Source: Thomasclavelia sp047249845 | GTDB taxonomy: Bacteria > Bacillota_I > Bacilli_A > Erysipelotrichales > Coprobacillaceae | Length of the DNA: 64,000 nt | Assembly (NCBI RefSeq): GCF_047249845.1 | Contig: NZ_JBKTWO010000010.1 | Location: 5,677 to 69,676, forward strand | Direction: 5' to 3' | Shown here: piece after piece, positions 1 to 8,095 of the stretch | Layout: each line of letters starts with the position of its first letter | Position numbering within the stretch: position 1 is the first letter of the stretch | Position numbers and translations under genes: made by a program | Notes under the pieces: model-generated | Seen by the model: only the letters and a program-made list of their open reading frames with translations | What the model was told of the DNA's origin: nothing | Database searches by the model: none

Positions 1-51
1 TCTTTAATGATAATAAAAAAGTATAAATAAGCATTAAGTAGTACATTTTTT

Positions 52-72
52 AACCTCCGTTGAGGTTATTTT
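52..72 (+). terminator. Intrinsic terminator of the gene to the left of the window
   Basis: A 6-bp perfect stem (AACCTC/GAGGTT) with a CGTT loop is followed by a short T-run. It points rightward and no complete gene precedes it, so it probably ends a transcript entering from outside the window. The stem is short, so strength is uncertain. Confidence 0.55.
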
Positions 73-151
73 AATAAAATCCTAAAAGAATGTAAATAAT
101 AAAAGAAAAATCACTTTTTTTAATGTAGAAAATAATAAGGAGGAAATTAAA

Positions 152-469
152 ATGGAAGTTAAATTAAAAAGTATTCATGCTAATGTAATTAATGATAAAG
201 AAAACTATGTACCTAAAAATGTAAAAGCACGCATTGAGGTAGGTTATAGTCATAGTCAGAAAGGAAACTTAGTACTTAACTATCAGATTAAAGTAGGTGA
301 AGGGGAAAAACATTTTTTTGTGGTTAAGTGTGTATTTGAGATAGAAAGTTATGATCATGATAAAAAAGAAAAATTAATTCTTGACCAGGCTGTTGATATG
401 TTACAGGAACGGATAGAAATTATATTAGGCTTGATTACTGAAGAAATGGGATTTAATTTACAAGGTTGA
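152..469 (+). CDS. Small protein of unknown function
   Basis: I do not recognise this 105-residue protein. A good ribosome binding site (AAGGAGG) lies about 8 bases before the ATG. There is no signal peptide, membrane segment or cysteine motif. The first two thirds alternate hydrophobic and polar residues, suggesting beta strands, and the last 35 residues look like one amphipathic helix. That layout is loosely reminiscent of SecB-like chaperone folds, but I see no diagnostic motif. It stands alone between a terminator at 52-72 and an inverted repeat at its own stop codon, so it is probably monocistronic. Confidence 0.65.
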   Translation: MEVKLKSIHANVINDKENYVPKNVKARIEVGYSHSQKGNLVLNYQIKVGEGEKHFFVVKCVFEIESYDHDKKEKLILDQAVDMLQERIEIILGLITEEMGFNLQG

Positions 470-488
470 TGAATTTTATCAACCTTGT
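460..488 (+). terminator. Inverted repeat over the stop codon of the first gene
   Basis: An 11-bp perfect stem (ACAAGGTTGAT and its complement) with a 7-base loop contains the stop codon at 467-469. The downstream flank is AACAAAC rather than a T-run. It may stabilise the 3' end or act as a weak terminator rather than as a classical intrinsic terminator. Confidence 0.4.
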
Positions 489-489
489 A

Positions 490-516
490 ACAAACTTAGA
501 TAATTATCATATTTTA
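490..516 (+). promoter_or_regulatory. Possible sigma-K promoter of the dipicolinate operon
   Basis: The bases CATATTTTA at 508-516 fit the sigma-K -10 pattern CATANNNTA exactly. An AC dinucleotide at 490-491, 16 bases upstream, fits its minimal -35 element. The dipicolinate synthase operon is transcribed by sigma-K in the mother cell in B. subtilis, and a sigK gene is at 25621-26307 in this window. The -35 element is too short to be convincing by itself. Confidence 0.45.
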
Positions 517-531
517 TAGTAGAGGTGGAAT

Positions 532-1281
532 ATGTTAGTCTATATTAATGGTACTGATAATCGTTGCAAATATTTAGCTAAGCTAATGGTTAAAAATGGT
601 TATCAGATAGAAAATGATAGCAGGTTTATATCATCTTGTCAGATTATATATCTAGGAAAAGATGGTAAAGGTTTTGAACAAGTAGATTTTGCTTGTGATT
701 CAACTGTATTAACTTTATTAAAGAATCAGCGTTTATGTTATTTAAGTAAATTAAAAGGATTTAAATATGATTATTTATATCATGATGAACAATTTGTTAA
801 TGAAAACACTTATATTTGTGATGAAGCTTTAATTGCATACATGATAATTGATAATAATATTAGTTTGTCAAATTCAAATATCTTGATTTTAGGTTATGGA
901 CATTGTGGAAAAGATCTTGCTAGTAAGTTGGAACGTTTTAATGCAAAAATTACCGTATCAAATCGCAATGATCATTATCATGAAGAAGTAGTCGCTAGAG
1001 GATATCGTTATATCCGCTTAAATGAATTAACTTTAGAAGGTTATGATTTTATTATAAATACGATTCCAAGTAATATCATTACAGATAAAATGTTATCTAC
1101 AAAAGATGAAAAGTGTCAGATTTATGATGTAGCATCTAAACCTTATGGTTTAGAAAATAGTAAAAGAGATACTAATTATCATTTATTAAAACAATTACCA
1201 ACTAAATATGCTTATCAAAGTAGTGCCTTTGCTTTATATAAGGCAATTAAACGGGCAGTTGATATAAATGTTAAAAAATAA
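532..1281 (+). CDS. dpaA: Dipicolinate synthase subunit A (SpoVFA/DpaA)
   Basis: With DpaB this subunit oxidises dihydrodipicolinate to dipicolinic acid, the spore-core solute made in the mother cell. The protein has 249 residues and a Rossmann nucleotide-binding motif GYGHCG at 121-126, followed by a typical strand-helix NAD(P) domain. The B. subtilis protein has about 297 residues, so the N-terminal domain here is roughly 45 residues shorter. An RBS (AGAGGTGG) precedes the ATG. The gene overlaps dpaB by 14 bases, so translation is probably coupled. The adjacent flavoprotein partner and lysine-pathway genes make the assignment firm. Confidence 0.88.
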   Translation: MLVYINGTDNRCKYLAKLMVKNGYQIENDSRFISSCQIIYLGKDGKGFEQVDFACDSTVLTLLKNQRLCYLSKLKGFKYDYLYHDEQFVNENTYICDEALIAYMIIDNNISLSNSNILILGYGHCGKDLASKLERFNAKITVSNRNDHYHEEVVARGYRYIRLNELTLEGYDFIINTIPSNIITDKMLSTKDEKCQIYDVASKPYGLENSKRDTNYHLLKQLPTKYAYQSSAFALYKAIKRAVDINVKK

Positions 1282-1858
1282 AAAAATTGGGATTGGAATT
1301 ACAGGATCTTTTTGTTCTTTAAAAAAATCAATGGTCGTTATTAAAGAATTAGTTAAACAAGAATGTGATTTGTATATTTTTGTCAGTGAAAAAATATTAA
1401 CTTGTGATACTCGTTTTGATCAGGCTGATGAATTGATTGCAGAAATAGAAAAAATAGTCAAACGTAAAGTTATTAGTGATGTCGTAAATGCTGAAATTTT
1501 TGGTCCTAAAATACCATTAGATTTAATGTTAGTTATGCCATGTAGTGGAAATACACTTGCAAAACTAGCATATGGAATCAATGATAACGCTGTAACAATG
1601 GCATGTAAATCGACATTAAGAAATGAGCATAATGTAGTTCTAGCAATTGCAACAAATGATGCTTTAAGTAATTCAGGAAAAAATATTATGCAAATTTTAA
1701 ATACAAAACATTTTTATTTAGTGCCAATGTACCAAGATGATCATATAAAAAAACCTAATAGTATGTTGTTTGATGAAAACCTGGTTATTCAAACGTTGAT
1801 TAGTTCACTAAATAATAAACAGATTCAGCCAGTGTTTGAAGGGATTAAAGATGTATAA
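1268..1858 (+). CDS. dpaB: Dipicolinate synthase subunit B (SpoVFB/DpaB)
   Basis: This is the flavoprotein-like partner of DpaA. The 196-residue protein has the flavoprotein fold expected for the family: a GITGSF turn at 10-15 after the first strand, and PCSGNTLAKL at 91-100 followed by a second conserved patch ending near residue 118. Its length matches the B. subtilis protein (about 200). It starts inside the end of dpaA, and its last codons overlap the start of the aspartokinase-like gene by 8 bases, so the operon is tightly packed. In the B. subtilis operon an asd gene comes next; it is absent here. Confidence 0.88.
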   Translation: MLKNKKIGIGITGSFCSLKKSMVVIKELVKQECDLYIFVSEKILTCDTRFDQADELIAEIEKIVKRKVISDVVNAEIFGPKIPLDLMLVMPCSGNTLAKLAYGINDNAVTMACKSTLRNEHNVVLAIATNDALSNSGKNIMQILNTKHFYLVPMYQDDHIKKPNSMLFDENLVIQTLISSLNNKQIQPVFEGIKDV

Positions 1859-2912
1859 AGTACTAAAGTTTGGTGGTACATCCTTACGTGATAAAGATTC
1901 AATAAACGCAGTATGTAAAATCATAAAAAAAAATTCAAATTATAAACTAATCGTAGTTGTTAGTGCAATGGGGCGCTATCCAGAGCCCTATGCAACCGAC
2001 ACATTAAAAGAACTAATTTCTTGGCAGTTATCATATGATGAATATAGTCGAATTGTTAGCTGTGGTGAAACTATCAGCAGTGTGGTTTTATCAAGTGAGT
2101 TAAGAAAAAGAGATATTAAAGCAATTTCTCTTTCTAGCTTGCAGGCTGGTTTAAAAATCAGAGGTAATCGATTAGTAGATTTTGATAAGAAAAAAATAAT
2201 TGAATATTTTAAGAGATATGATGTAATTATCATTCCTGGATTTCAAGGAATTGATAAATATAAAAATGTACGAATATTACAACAAGGGGACAGCGATTAT
2301 AGTGCTGTTTATATTGCTAAAAGAATGAATTTAGATGAAGTATATATTTACAGTGATGTTTGTGGAATCTATACTGGAGATCCAAAATATATCAATGATG
2401 CTCGTTTGATCAAACATGTGGGATATCGCCAGGCTCTTGATTTAGCTAAGCATAAAGCTCGAATAATCTGCTATAAGGCATTACTTGAAGGTTATCACAA
2501 AGATGGTTTCAAGATCAACTTAAGATCTATTTATAATGATAGTATTGGTACTTTAATTAATCATGATGATACAAAAATCAAAACGATGTCAATTGATTTT
2601 AATTATTGGTTAATACGTTTCGATGAAGAGATAGCAAAAAAGGATGTTAATTATTTATTTGATAAATATGAAAATGATTATCTTGTTTTAGAAGAAAACC
2701 TGCATAAATTAAAAACTAAATATACAAAAATTGATGCTTATACAAAAGTACATTTTGTTGGATGTGAACTTGAAAATGATGATATTTATCGGAATTTTTT
2801 AGAAAAATTTGCCCTTACTTCAAACAAAGAAATTGACAGTTATTATGTTAAAGTCAAGATGCAAAAACAGGATATTAATTTATTGCATGATTTGATTGTT
2901 AGAAGTGATTAG
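1851..2912 (+). CDS. Aspartokinase-like protein (DapG position)
   Basis: Aspartate kinase phosphorylates aspartate at the head of the lysine/DAP/dipicolinate pathway. I take the ATG at 1851 (353 residues) because it has an AAGGGA site 6 bases upstream and puts KFGGTS at residues 6-11; an in-frame TTG at 1836 is unlikely. Family patches are CGETISS at 71-77 and YSDVCGIYTGDP at 167-178. The usual GRGGSD loop reads QQGDSD (144-149), and the C-terminal ACT region is short and divergent; B. subtilis DapG has about 404 residues. It may be a degenerate or specialised sporulation isozyme. Operon position matches dapG. Confidence 0.75.
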   Translation: MYKVLKFGGTSLRDKDSINAVCKIIKKNSNYKLIVVVSAMGRYPEPYATDTLKELISWQLSYDEYSRIVSCGETISSVVLSSELRKRDIKAISLSSLQAGLKIRGNRLVDFDKKKIIEYFKRYDVIIIPGFQGIDKYKNVRILQQGDSDYSAVYIAKRMNLDEVYIYSDVCGIYTGDPKYINDARLIKHVGYRQALDLAKHKARIICYKALLEGYHKDGFKINLRSIYNDSIGTLINHDDTKIKTMSIDFNYWLIRFDEEIAKKDVNYLFDKYENDYLVLEENLHKLKTKYTKIDAYTKVHFVGCELENDDIYRNFLEKFALTSNKEIDSYYVKVKMQKQDINLLHDLIVRSD

Positions 2913-2914
2913 AA

Positions 2915-3706
2915 ATGAAAATTTTTACTAATTTAATCACACCTTTTAAAGAAGACGGAATTATCGATTATCAAGCTGTAGATGTTTTAATTAAACGTTT
3001 AGCATTTCAAAAAAATCATTGTTTTATTATTGGGAGTTTTACTGGTGAAGGGATGTTTTTAAATCCGATTGAACTTAAACATTTAATTAGATATATCTGT
3101 TATCATTATGATTTAGAGATATATGTCTATATTTTGCAAGAAAGTACTAAAAAAGCAATTGAACAAATTAATGAATTAAATGATATTAAAGGATTAACTG
3201 GGTATATTGTTAAAGTACCTAGTATGGTTAGATATTCAAATGCTAGTATTTATAAACACATTGATTTAATTTCAGTAGTTACTGACAAAAAAATTATCAT
3301 TGATTTTTATCACCGAAATATTTTAGAGACTGAAGATATTAAAATTTTATTACAAAAGCATTTAAATATCTGCGGATTAATAACGGAACAAGATCTTGAT
3401 ACTTCATTAACAGCTAAAAAATACATTCATGATAAAAATGTTTTAAAAATCCATCATAACTATGATGGGATTATTAGTGATTTAAGCAATATTGATTATC
3501 AGTCAGTTAGTCTATTAAATGATAGTGAAGTAAATAGTGATTATTTTAATTTATTAGTTAAATATTTTTATCGTGATAATATATCTAGCAGCTTAAAATA
3601 TATTTTATCTAAAAAAGGTTATATTAACTACAGGCTACGTTTACCATTGGTCAAGATAGATGATAAATTAGAGATACAATTAAATAAATTAATGGAGAAA
3701 TATTAA
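2915..3706 (+). CDS. DapA-family protein lacking the Schiff-base lysine
   Basis: DapA condenses pyruvate with aspartate semialdehyde through an imine on a conserved lysine. This 263-residue protein (usual length about 290) keeps the N-terminal barrel start (NLITPF, 6-11), a GSFTGEG loop (40-46, cognate of the GTTGE motif) and a tyrosine in FYHRN (131-135). At the usual GIKEA position it reads GLITE (154-158), so no lysine is present. I infer that it cannot do standard DapA chemistry unless another lysine substitutes. Its place as last gene of the dpa operon matches dapA in Bacillus, two bases after the kinase stop. Confidence 0.7.
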   Translation: MKIFTNLITPFKEDGIIDYQAVDVLIKRLAFQKNHCFIIGSFTGEGMFLNPIELKHLIRYICYHYDLEIYVYILQESTKKAIEQINELNDIKGLTGYIVKVPSMVRYSNASIYKHIDLISVVTDKKIIIDFYHRNILETEDIKILLQKHLNICGLITEQDLDTSLTAKKYIHDKNVLKIHHNYDGIISDLSNIDYQSVSLLNDSEVNSDYFNLLVKYFYRDNISSSLKYILSKKGYINYRLRLPLVKIDDKLEIQLNKLMEKY

Positions 3707-3732
3707 TTTATTTCTCCATTAATATTACTTTT
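3690..3732 (+). terminator. Terminator of the dipicolinate operon
   Basis: A 13-bp perfect stem (3690-3702 with 3709-3721) with a 6-base loop overlaps the last codons and stop of the DapA-like gene and is followed by ATATTACTTTTT. Its central 21 bases recur exactly at 3818-3838. Confidence 0.7.
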
Positions 3733-3815
3733 TAAAGATAATAAATTGATTAATATATAATGGCTAAAACTTAATTATATTGCTCATACTATGATTAAAG
3801 TTGTATACATTATAA

Positions 3816-3843
3816 AAAGAAATATTAATTTATTTCTCTTTTT
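3816..3843 (+). terminator. Second copy of the same hairpin, with a T-run
   Basis: The 21 bases at 3696-3716 recur unchanged at 3818-3838 and form an AGAAATA/TATTTCT stem followed by CTCTTTTT. No gene ends here. It could be a backup terminator or the end of a short transcript begun near a TATAAT at 3756-3761; the latter is speculative. Confidence 0.45.
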
Positions 3844-3955
3844 GTTCAATTTTTGTTACAATGTTTTTAGAAAGTATTAGCCAACCATACTTTGATGTGT
3901 TAATATATTAAAGATTGTTTTTATACATACTATAAATAATAAATTGGAGGAAAAA

Positions 3956-5650
3956 ATGAGAAAAGATGTTGTGAAAATTTTACCACTTGGCGGACAGGCT
4001 GAGATGGGTAAAAGTATGTACTGCATTGAAATAAAAGAACAGATTTTTATTTTAGATGCAGGATTTAGATTTCCAGAAATAAGTAAATTAGGAGTTGATA
4101 TAATTATTCCTAGTTTTGATTACTTAAAAGAAAATGCCAGACGAGTCGTAGCAATAATTATTACCCATGGACATGATGATGTAATGGCTGCATTGCCGTA
4201 TTTATTAGAGGCTGTAAATGCACCAATCTATGCTCCAGCATTAACTGCTGATTTAATTGATCAAATGATGAAAAGGCATAAAAAACATAATAATTTTAAA
4301 GTGAATTATCAACTGGTAAGAGTTAAACGAAATGATTCGATCGATATTGCTGGTGTTCCTGTTGAATTTTTCCCAGTTACCCATTCAATACCTGGAAGTA
4401 TTGGAGTAGCTTTGTGGACAAGAGATGGCTATATTGTATATAGTGGTGAATTCATTGTTGATTTTGGAGCTCCAGAAGGATTTAGATGTGATATTCAAAA
4501 AATGATGGAAATCGGAAAAAAAGGTGTTTTAGCATTATTATGTGAATCTTCGTATTCTAAAAATTCAGGATATACATCACCAAAGCATAAATTGACAGAA
4601 AAAATTGATAATATATTCGAGGACAGTGAAGGGCGAATCATTATTTCATCATATGCCCAAAATATTTTTAGAACAAAGGAAATTGTAGAATTAACAAAAA
4701 AATATAAGCGAAAAATTGTTTTTTATGGTCGTGATAAATATGATAGTACTAACAGTATCGTAAGAATCGGTCAACGTTTGAAAAAAGCTGTAATTCAAGT
4801 TCCTAAAGAATTAATTGCTTTTTCAACTGATATTGGAAAAAAATCAGTTGATAATAATTTAGTAGTTTTATTAAGTGGAACACCTCAACGGATTTATCAT
4901 GATATTAGTGATATTATTGATGGTGGTGATGAGTATTTAAAACTTAATGAAAATGATACTTTTATTGTTGCTTCACCAGTAATTCCAGGAACTGAAAAAA
5001 TTGCCAATAAAGCTATTAATGAGCTATATAAAACTGATTCAAAGATTCATGTTTTAAAAAATAAAGAATTATATTCAATGCATGCATCTCAAGAAGATAT
5101 TAAAGTTATAATTCAAATTTTTAATCCAACTTATTTTGTCCCGATCAAGGGAGAGTATCAACACTTTATTTCTAATATGGATGTAGCTAAAAATATGGAT
5201 ATTCCTTCAGAGAATATTGCTATTATTGATAATGGTGAATTTTTAACTTTTAAAAATGGAAAGCTAGAAGATTATCGTGATACAATTGAAGTTGAAGATG
5301 TAATGATTGATGGAATTGGAGTTGGCGATGTTGGTGATAAAGTCATTGATGATCGAATTCAATTATCAAATGATGGTGTAGTTATTATTGGAATAACAAT
5401 TGATAGTAAAACTCATGAAATTATTGCAAATACTGATGTTCAATCTCGTGGTTTTGTTTATTTAAGGGATTCTGAACATATAATTAAAGGAATAATTGAT
5501 ATTGCTGAAAAGTGTACTGAACAAATGAAAAGTGATCCAACCTTAGAAGCTGTTGAAGTACGTCAGGAAATTAAGGATAAAGCTAGTAAATTTATTAGTA
5601 AAGAAACTGGAAAACGACCAGTTATTTTGCCGATAATTATCGAAGTTTAA
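3956..5650 (+). CDS. rnjB: RNase J paralogue with degenerate metal site (RNase J2-like)
   Basis: RNase J enzymes are metallo-beta-lactamase/beta-CASP nucleases for mRNA decay and rRNA maturation. The 564-residue length and domain order fit. The usual HGHEDH metal motif reads HGHDDV at 71-76, the GD ligand motif reads SGEF at 163-166, and the C-terminal HGEY motif reads KGEY at 398-401; H143 and H376 are kept. B. subtilis RNase J2 is likewise the weakly active partner of J1, and its gene also sits after dapA and near spoIIIE, so I assign rnjB by motif loss plus synteny. The start is the ATG at 3956; an in-frame TTG at 3944 lies at the GGAGG ribosome binding site. Confidence 0.82.
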   Translation: MRKDVVKILPLGGQAEMGKSMYCIEIKEQIFILDAGFRFPEISKLGVDIIIPSFDYLKENARRVVAIIITHGHDDVMAALPYLLEAVNAPIYAPALTADLIDQMMKRHKKHNNFKVNYQLVRVKRNDSIDIAGVPVEFFPVTHSIPGSIGVALWTRDGYIVYSGEFIVDFGAPEGFRCDIQKMMEIGKKGVLALLCESSYSKNSGYTSPKHKLTEKIDNIFEDSEGRIIISSYAQNIFRTKEIVELTKKYKRKIVFYGRDKYDSTNSIVRIGQRLKKAVIQVPKELIAFSTDIGKKSVDNNLVVLLSGTPQRIYHDISDIIDGGDEYLKLNENDTFIVASPVIPGTEKIANKAINELYKTDSKIHVLKNKELYSMHASQEDIKVIIQIFNPTYFVPIKGEYQHFISNMDVAKNMDIPSENIAIIDNGEFLTFKNGKLEDYRDTIEVEDVMIDGIGVGDVGDKVIDDRIQLSNDGVVIIGITIDSKTHEIIANTDVQSRGFVYLRDSEHIIKGIIDIAEKCTEQMKSDPTLEAVEVRQEIKDKASKFISKETGKRPVILPIIIEV

Positions 5651-5676
5651 GCAAGTTTAAGCTTGCTTTTTCTTTT
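5649..5676 (+). terminator. Terminator after the RNase J-like gene
   Basis: A 7-bp stem (AAGCAAG/CTTGCTT) with a TTTAAG loop begins at the stop codon and is followed by TTTTTCTTTT. This is a classical intrinsic terminator. Confidence 0.8.
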
Positions 5677-5702
5677 GATATCTTAATTTGTTATGATATA
5701 AT
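5675..5702 (+). promoter_or_regulatory. Sigma-A promoter of spoIIIE with extended -10
   Basis: TTGATA at 5675-5680, a 16-base spacer and TATAAT at 5697-5702 preceded by TGA (extended -10) lie about 29 bases before the spoIIIE start. The -35 overlaps the T-run of the preceding terminator. Confidence 0.75.
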
Positions 5703-5730
5703 AATTGAGTTAGAGTAGGGAGTGTTAATC

Positions 5731-8004
5731 ATGGCTAAAACAAGTCGGTCAAAAAAATCAAAACAAGAGCAGCTAAGTGAAGATTTAAAAGTTAGAATTA
5801 TCGCTGCTACTGGTTTGTTCCTAATTATTGTAGCGGCAATGAAACTAGGTCCAATAGGAGAGCAGTTGAATTTTTTATGTACATACATACTTGGTAATTT
5901 TGTAGGAATTGGATATATTGCTTTGATTATAATTAGCATTTATGTAGTTTACTATGCTAAATTACCACGATTTAATGGTCCCAATGCAATTGGCCTATAC
6001 TTATTAACAGGAGCTATACTAATTTTCATGTCATCATTAAGTGATGACAATATTACGGGAATGAAAGTAATCAACCAATATGTTGCTACTGCTCCATGCA
6101 ATCGCGGTGGTTTTATTGGTGCGATTTTATATGGGATGTTTAGTGCTCTGTTTGATAAAACAGGAGCTATTATAGCTGCCGGATTTATTCTTCTTATCAG
6201 TATGACTTTACTAGGAAGTAAATTTTATGTAGATCATCATAAAAAAGTAAAAACCGGATCTAAAAAAGGTTCAAAAAAGAAGAAAAAGGAAAAACAACAA
6301 AATACTAGTAAATTTATTGATTTCTTTACTAAAAAAAGAGATATTGCTTTTTTTCCAGATGATATATTTGAAATGGATGAAGAAAAACCTGAAAAGAAAA
6401 CATCAGCTAGAATCCATACTGCTCATTTAGAAGAAGATGATACCCTTTCTTCAGCTTTAGAGTTTGATGAAAAATCAATGACCCTTGAAATAAAAGACAA
6501 AGAACCCAAAATACACGAAAATGATAATTTAAAACCAAAACAAAAAATAAATAAAAATTATCGTTTACCAGCTTTATCACTATTGAAAAATCCTGTTTCC
6601 AAAAAATCAGGCGATAATAAAGGAAATGCATTAGAAAAAGCTGAAGCATTAACTAATGTTCTTCATGAATTTGGAGTCAATGCCTCAATTAGTGATATTT
6701 TTATTGGACCTTCTGTGACTAAATATGAATTAAAACTGGAAACAGGAACAAGGGTTAATAAAATCATGCAATTACAAGATGATATAAAATTAGCTTTAGC
6801 AGCAAAAGATATCCGCATAGAAGCACCAATTCCTGGTAAACCTGCTGTTGGGGTTGAAATTCCTAACAGTGTTGCTACAATGGTTACATTTAAAGAGGTT
6901 ATTAAAGATATTCCTAAAGAATTACAAACAAATAAACTGTTAGTACCATTAGGTAAAGATGTTAGCGGGAAAACTATATATGCGGAATTAAACAAAATGC
7001 CACATTTATTGATTGCAGGAGCAACTGGAAGTGGGAAATCAGTGTGCGTAAATACTATTATTTGTAGTATTTTAATGCGTGCTAGACCAGATGAAGTTAA
7101 ATTTATCTTAGTTGATCCTAAAAAAGTTGAACTTACTAATTACAATGGTATTCCTCATTTATTAGCTCCAGTAGTAACTGATCCTAAAAAAGCTGCTGCT
7201 GTTTTACAAGAAGTTGTAGCAGAAATGGAACGTCGTTATGATTTATTTGCAGGGGCTAATGTTAGAAATATTGAAGGATATAACAATTATGTACATAAAA
7301 AAAATGGTGATTTACCATTAGATGAACAGCTTGAAGTTTTGCCATTTCACATCATTATTTTAGATGAAGTTGCTGATTTGATGATGGTTGCTAGTAAACA
7401 AGTAGAAGATTGTATTATGAGAATTGCTCAAATGGCAAGAGCAGCAGGAATTCATTTGATCGTTGCAACTCAAAGACCTTCTACAGATATTATTACTGGG
7501 GTTATTAAAGCTAACATTCCTTCAAGAATTGCTTTTGCTGTTTCTTCAGGAATTGATTCCAGAACGATTTTAGACACATCTGGAGCTGAAAAATTACTTG
7601 GTAAAGGCGATATGTTATTTTCTCCAATGGGCTCAAGTTCACCAATTAGGGTCCAAGGAGCTTTTGTATCTGATGAAGAAGTTAGTGCGATTTCTCACCA
7701 CACTGCTAATCAGCAAGAAGCTAATTATGATGAAAAATATATAAATGTTAAATTAAATACGACCTCGTCTAATGCAGCATCAAAGGAAGAAGAGGAAGAT
7801 GAAGAATATGAAATGTGTCGCAGTTTTGTAATCAATGCCCAAAAAGCTAGTACTTCATTACTACAAAGACAGTTTAGAATTGGATATAATAAAGCTGCTC
7901 GTATAATTGACCAATTAGAAGCTGATGGAGTGATTGGTCCCCAAATCGGTTCCAAACCTCGAGAGGTATATATACGTGGTTATCAAGAAGAAGATATCGA
8001 ATAG
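5731..8004 (+). CDS. spoIIIE: FtsK/SpoIIIE DNA translocase
   Basis: This is a membrane-anchored DNA pump that moves the chromosome through the division or sporulation septum. The 757-residue protein has four hydrophobic segments in the first 160 residues, a charged Lys/Glu-rich linker (about 170-290), the FtsK motor with Walker A GATGSGKS near 430 and Walker B ILDEVADL near 543, and a C-terminal winged-helix gamma domain in the last 65 residues that reads polar DNA motifs. I choose the ATG at 5731 (AGGGAG at 5717-5722 upstream) over an in-frame GTG at 5722. Spore genes around it suggest the SpoIIIE role, though it may also serve as the vegetative FtsK. Confidence 0.92.
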   Translation: MAKTSRSKKSKQEQLSEDLKVRIIAATGLFLIIVAAMKLGPIGEQLNFLCTYILGNFVGIGYIALIIISIYVVYYAKLPRFNGPNAIGLYLLTGAILIFMSSLSDDNITGMKVINQYVATAPCNRGGFIGAILYGMFSALFDKTGAIIAAGFILLISMTLLGSKFYVDHHKKVKTGSKKGSKKKKKEKQQNTSKFIDFFTKKRDIAFFPDDIFEMDEEKPEKKTSARIHTAHLEEDDTLSSALEFDEKSMTLEIKDKEPKIHENDNLKPKQKINKNYRLPALSLLKNPVSKKSGDNKGNALEKAEALTNVLHEFGVNASISDIFIGPSVTKYELKLETGTRVNKIMQLQDDIKLALAAKDIRIEAPIPGKPAVGVEIPNSVATMVTFKEVIKDIPKELQTNKLLVPLGKDVSGKTIYAELNKMPHLLIAGATGSGKSVCVNTIICSILMRARPDEVKFILVDPKKVELTNYNGIPHLLAPVVTDPKKAAAVLQEVVAEMERRYDLFAGANVRNIEGYNNYVHKKNGDLPLDEQLEVLPFHIIILDEVADLMMVASKQVEDCIMRIAQMARAAGIHLIVATQRPSTDIITGVIKANIPSRIAFAVSSGIDSRTILDTSGAEKLLGKGDMLFSPMGSSSPIRVQGAFVSDEEVSAISHHTANQQEANYDEKYINVKLNTTSSNAASKEEEEDEEYEMCRSFVINAQKASTSLLQRQFRIGYNKAARIIDQLEADGVIGPQIGSKPREVYIRGYQEEDIE

Positions 8005-8017
8005 ATATCTTCTTTTT
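7989..8017 (+). terminator. Terminator after spoIIIE
   Basis: A 10-bp stem (AGAAGATATC/GATATCTTCT) with a GAATA loop spans the spoIIIE stop and is followed by TTTT. Confidence 0.75.
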
Positions 8018-8095
8018 AAATTGTATATTTAAAGAGATAAATGGATATAATTTTGATAAATGATTAATCTTAGTTTACAAGGAGGAAAATTTAAG

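Noticed and set aside
3842..3862. TTGTTC and TACAAT as a promoter for the RNase J-like gene
   Set aside because: The spacing is 9 bases, far from 16-18. A real promoter must be elsewhere in 3840-3945, but I could not pick one.
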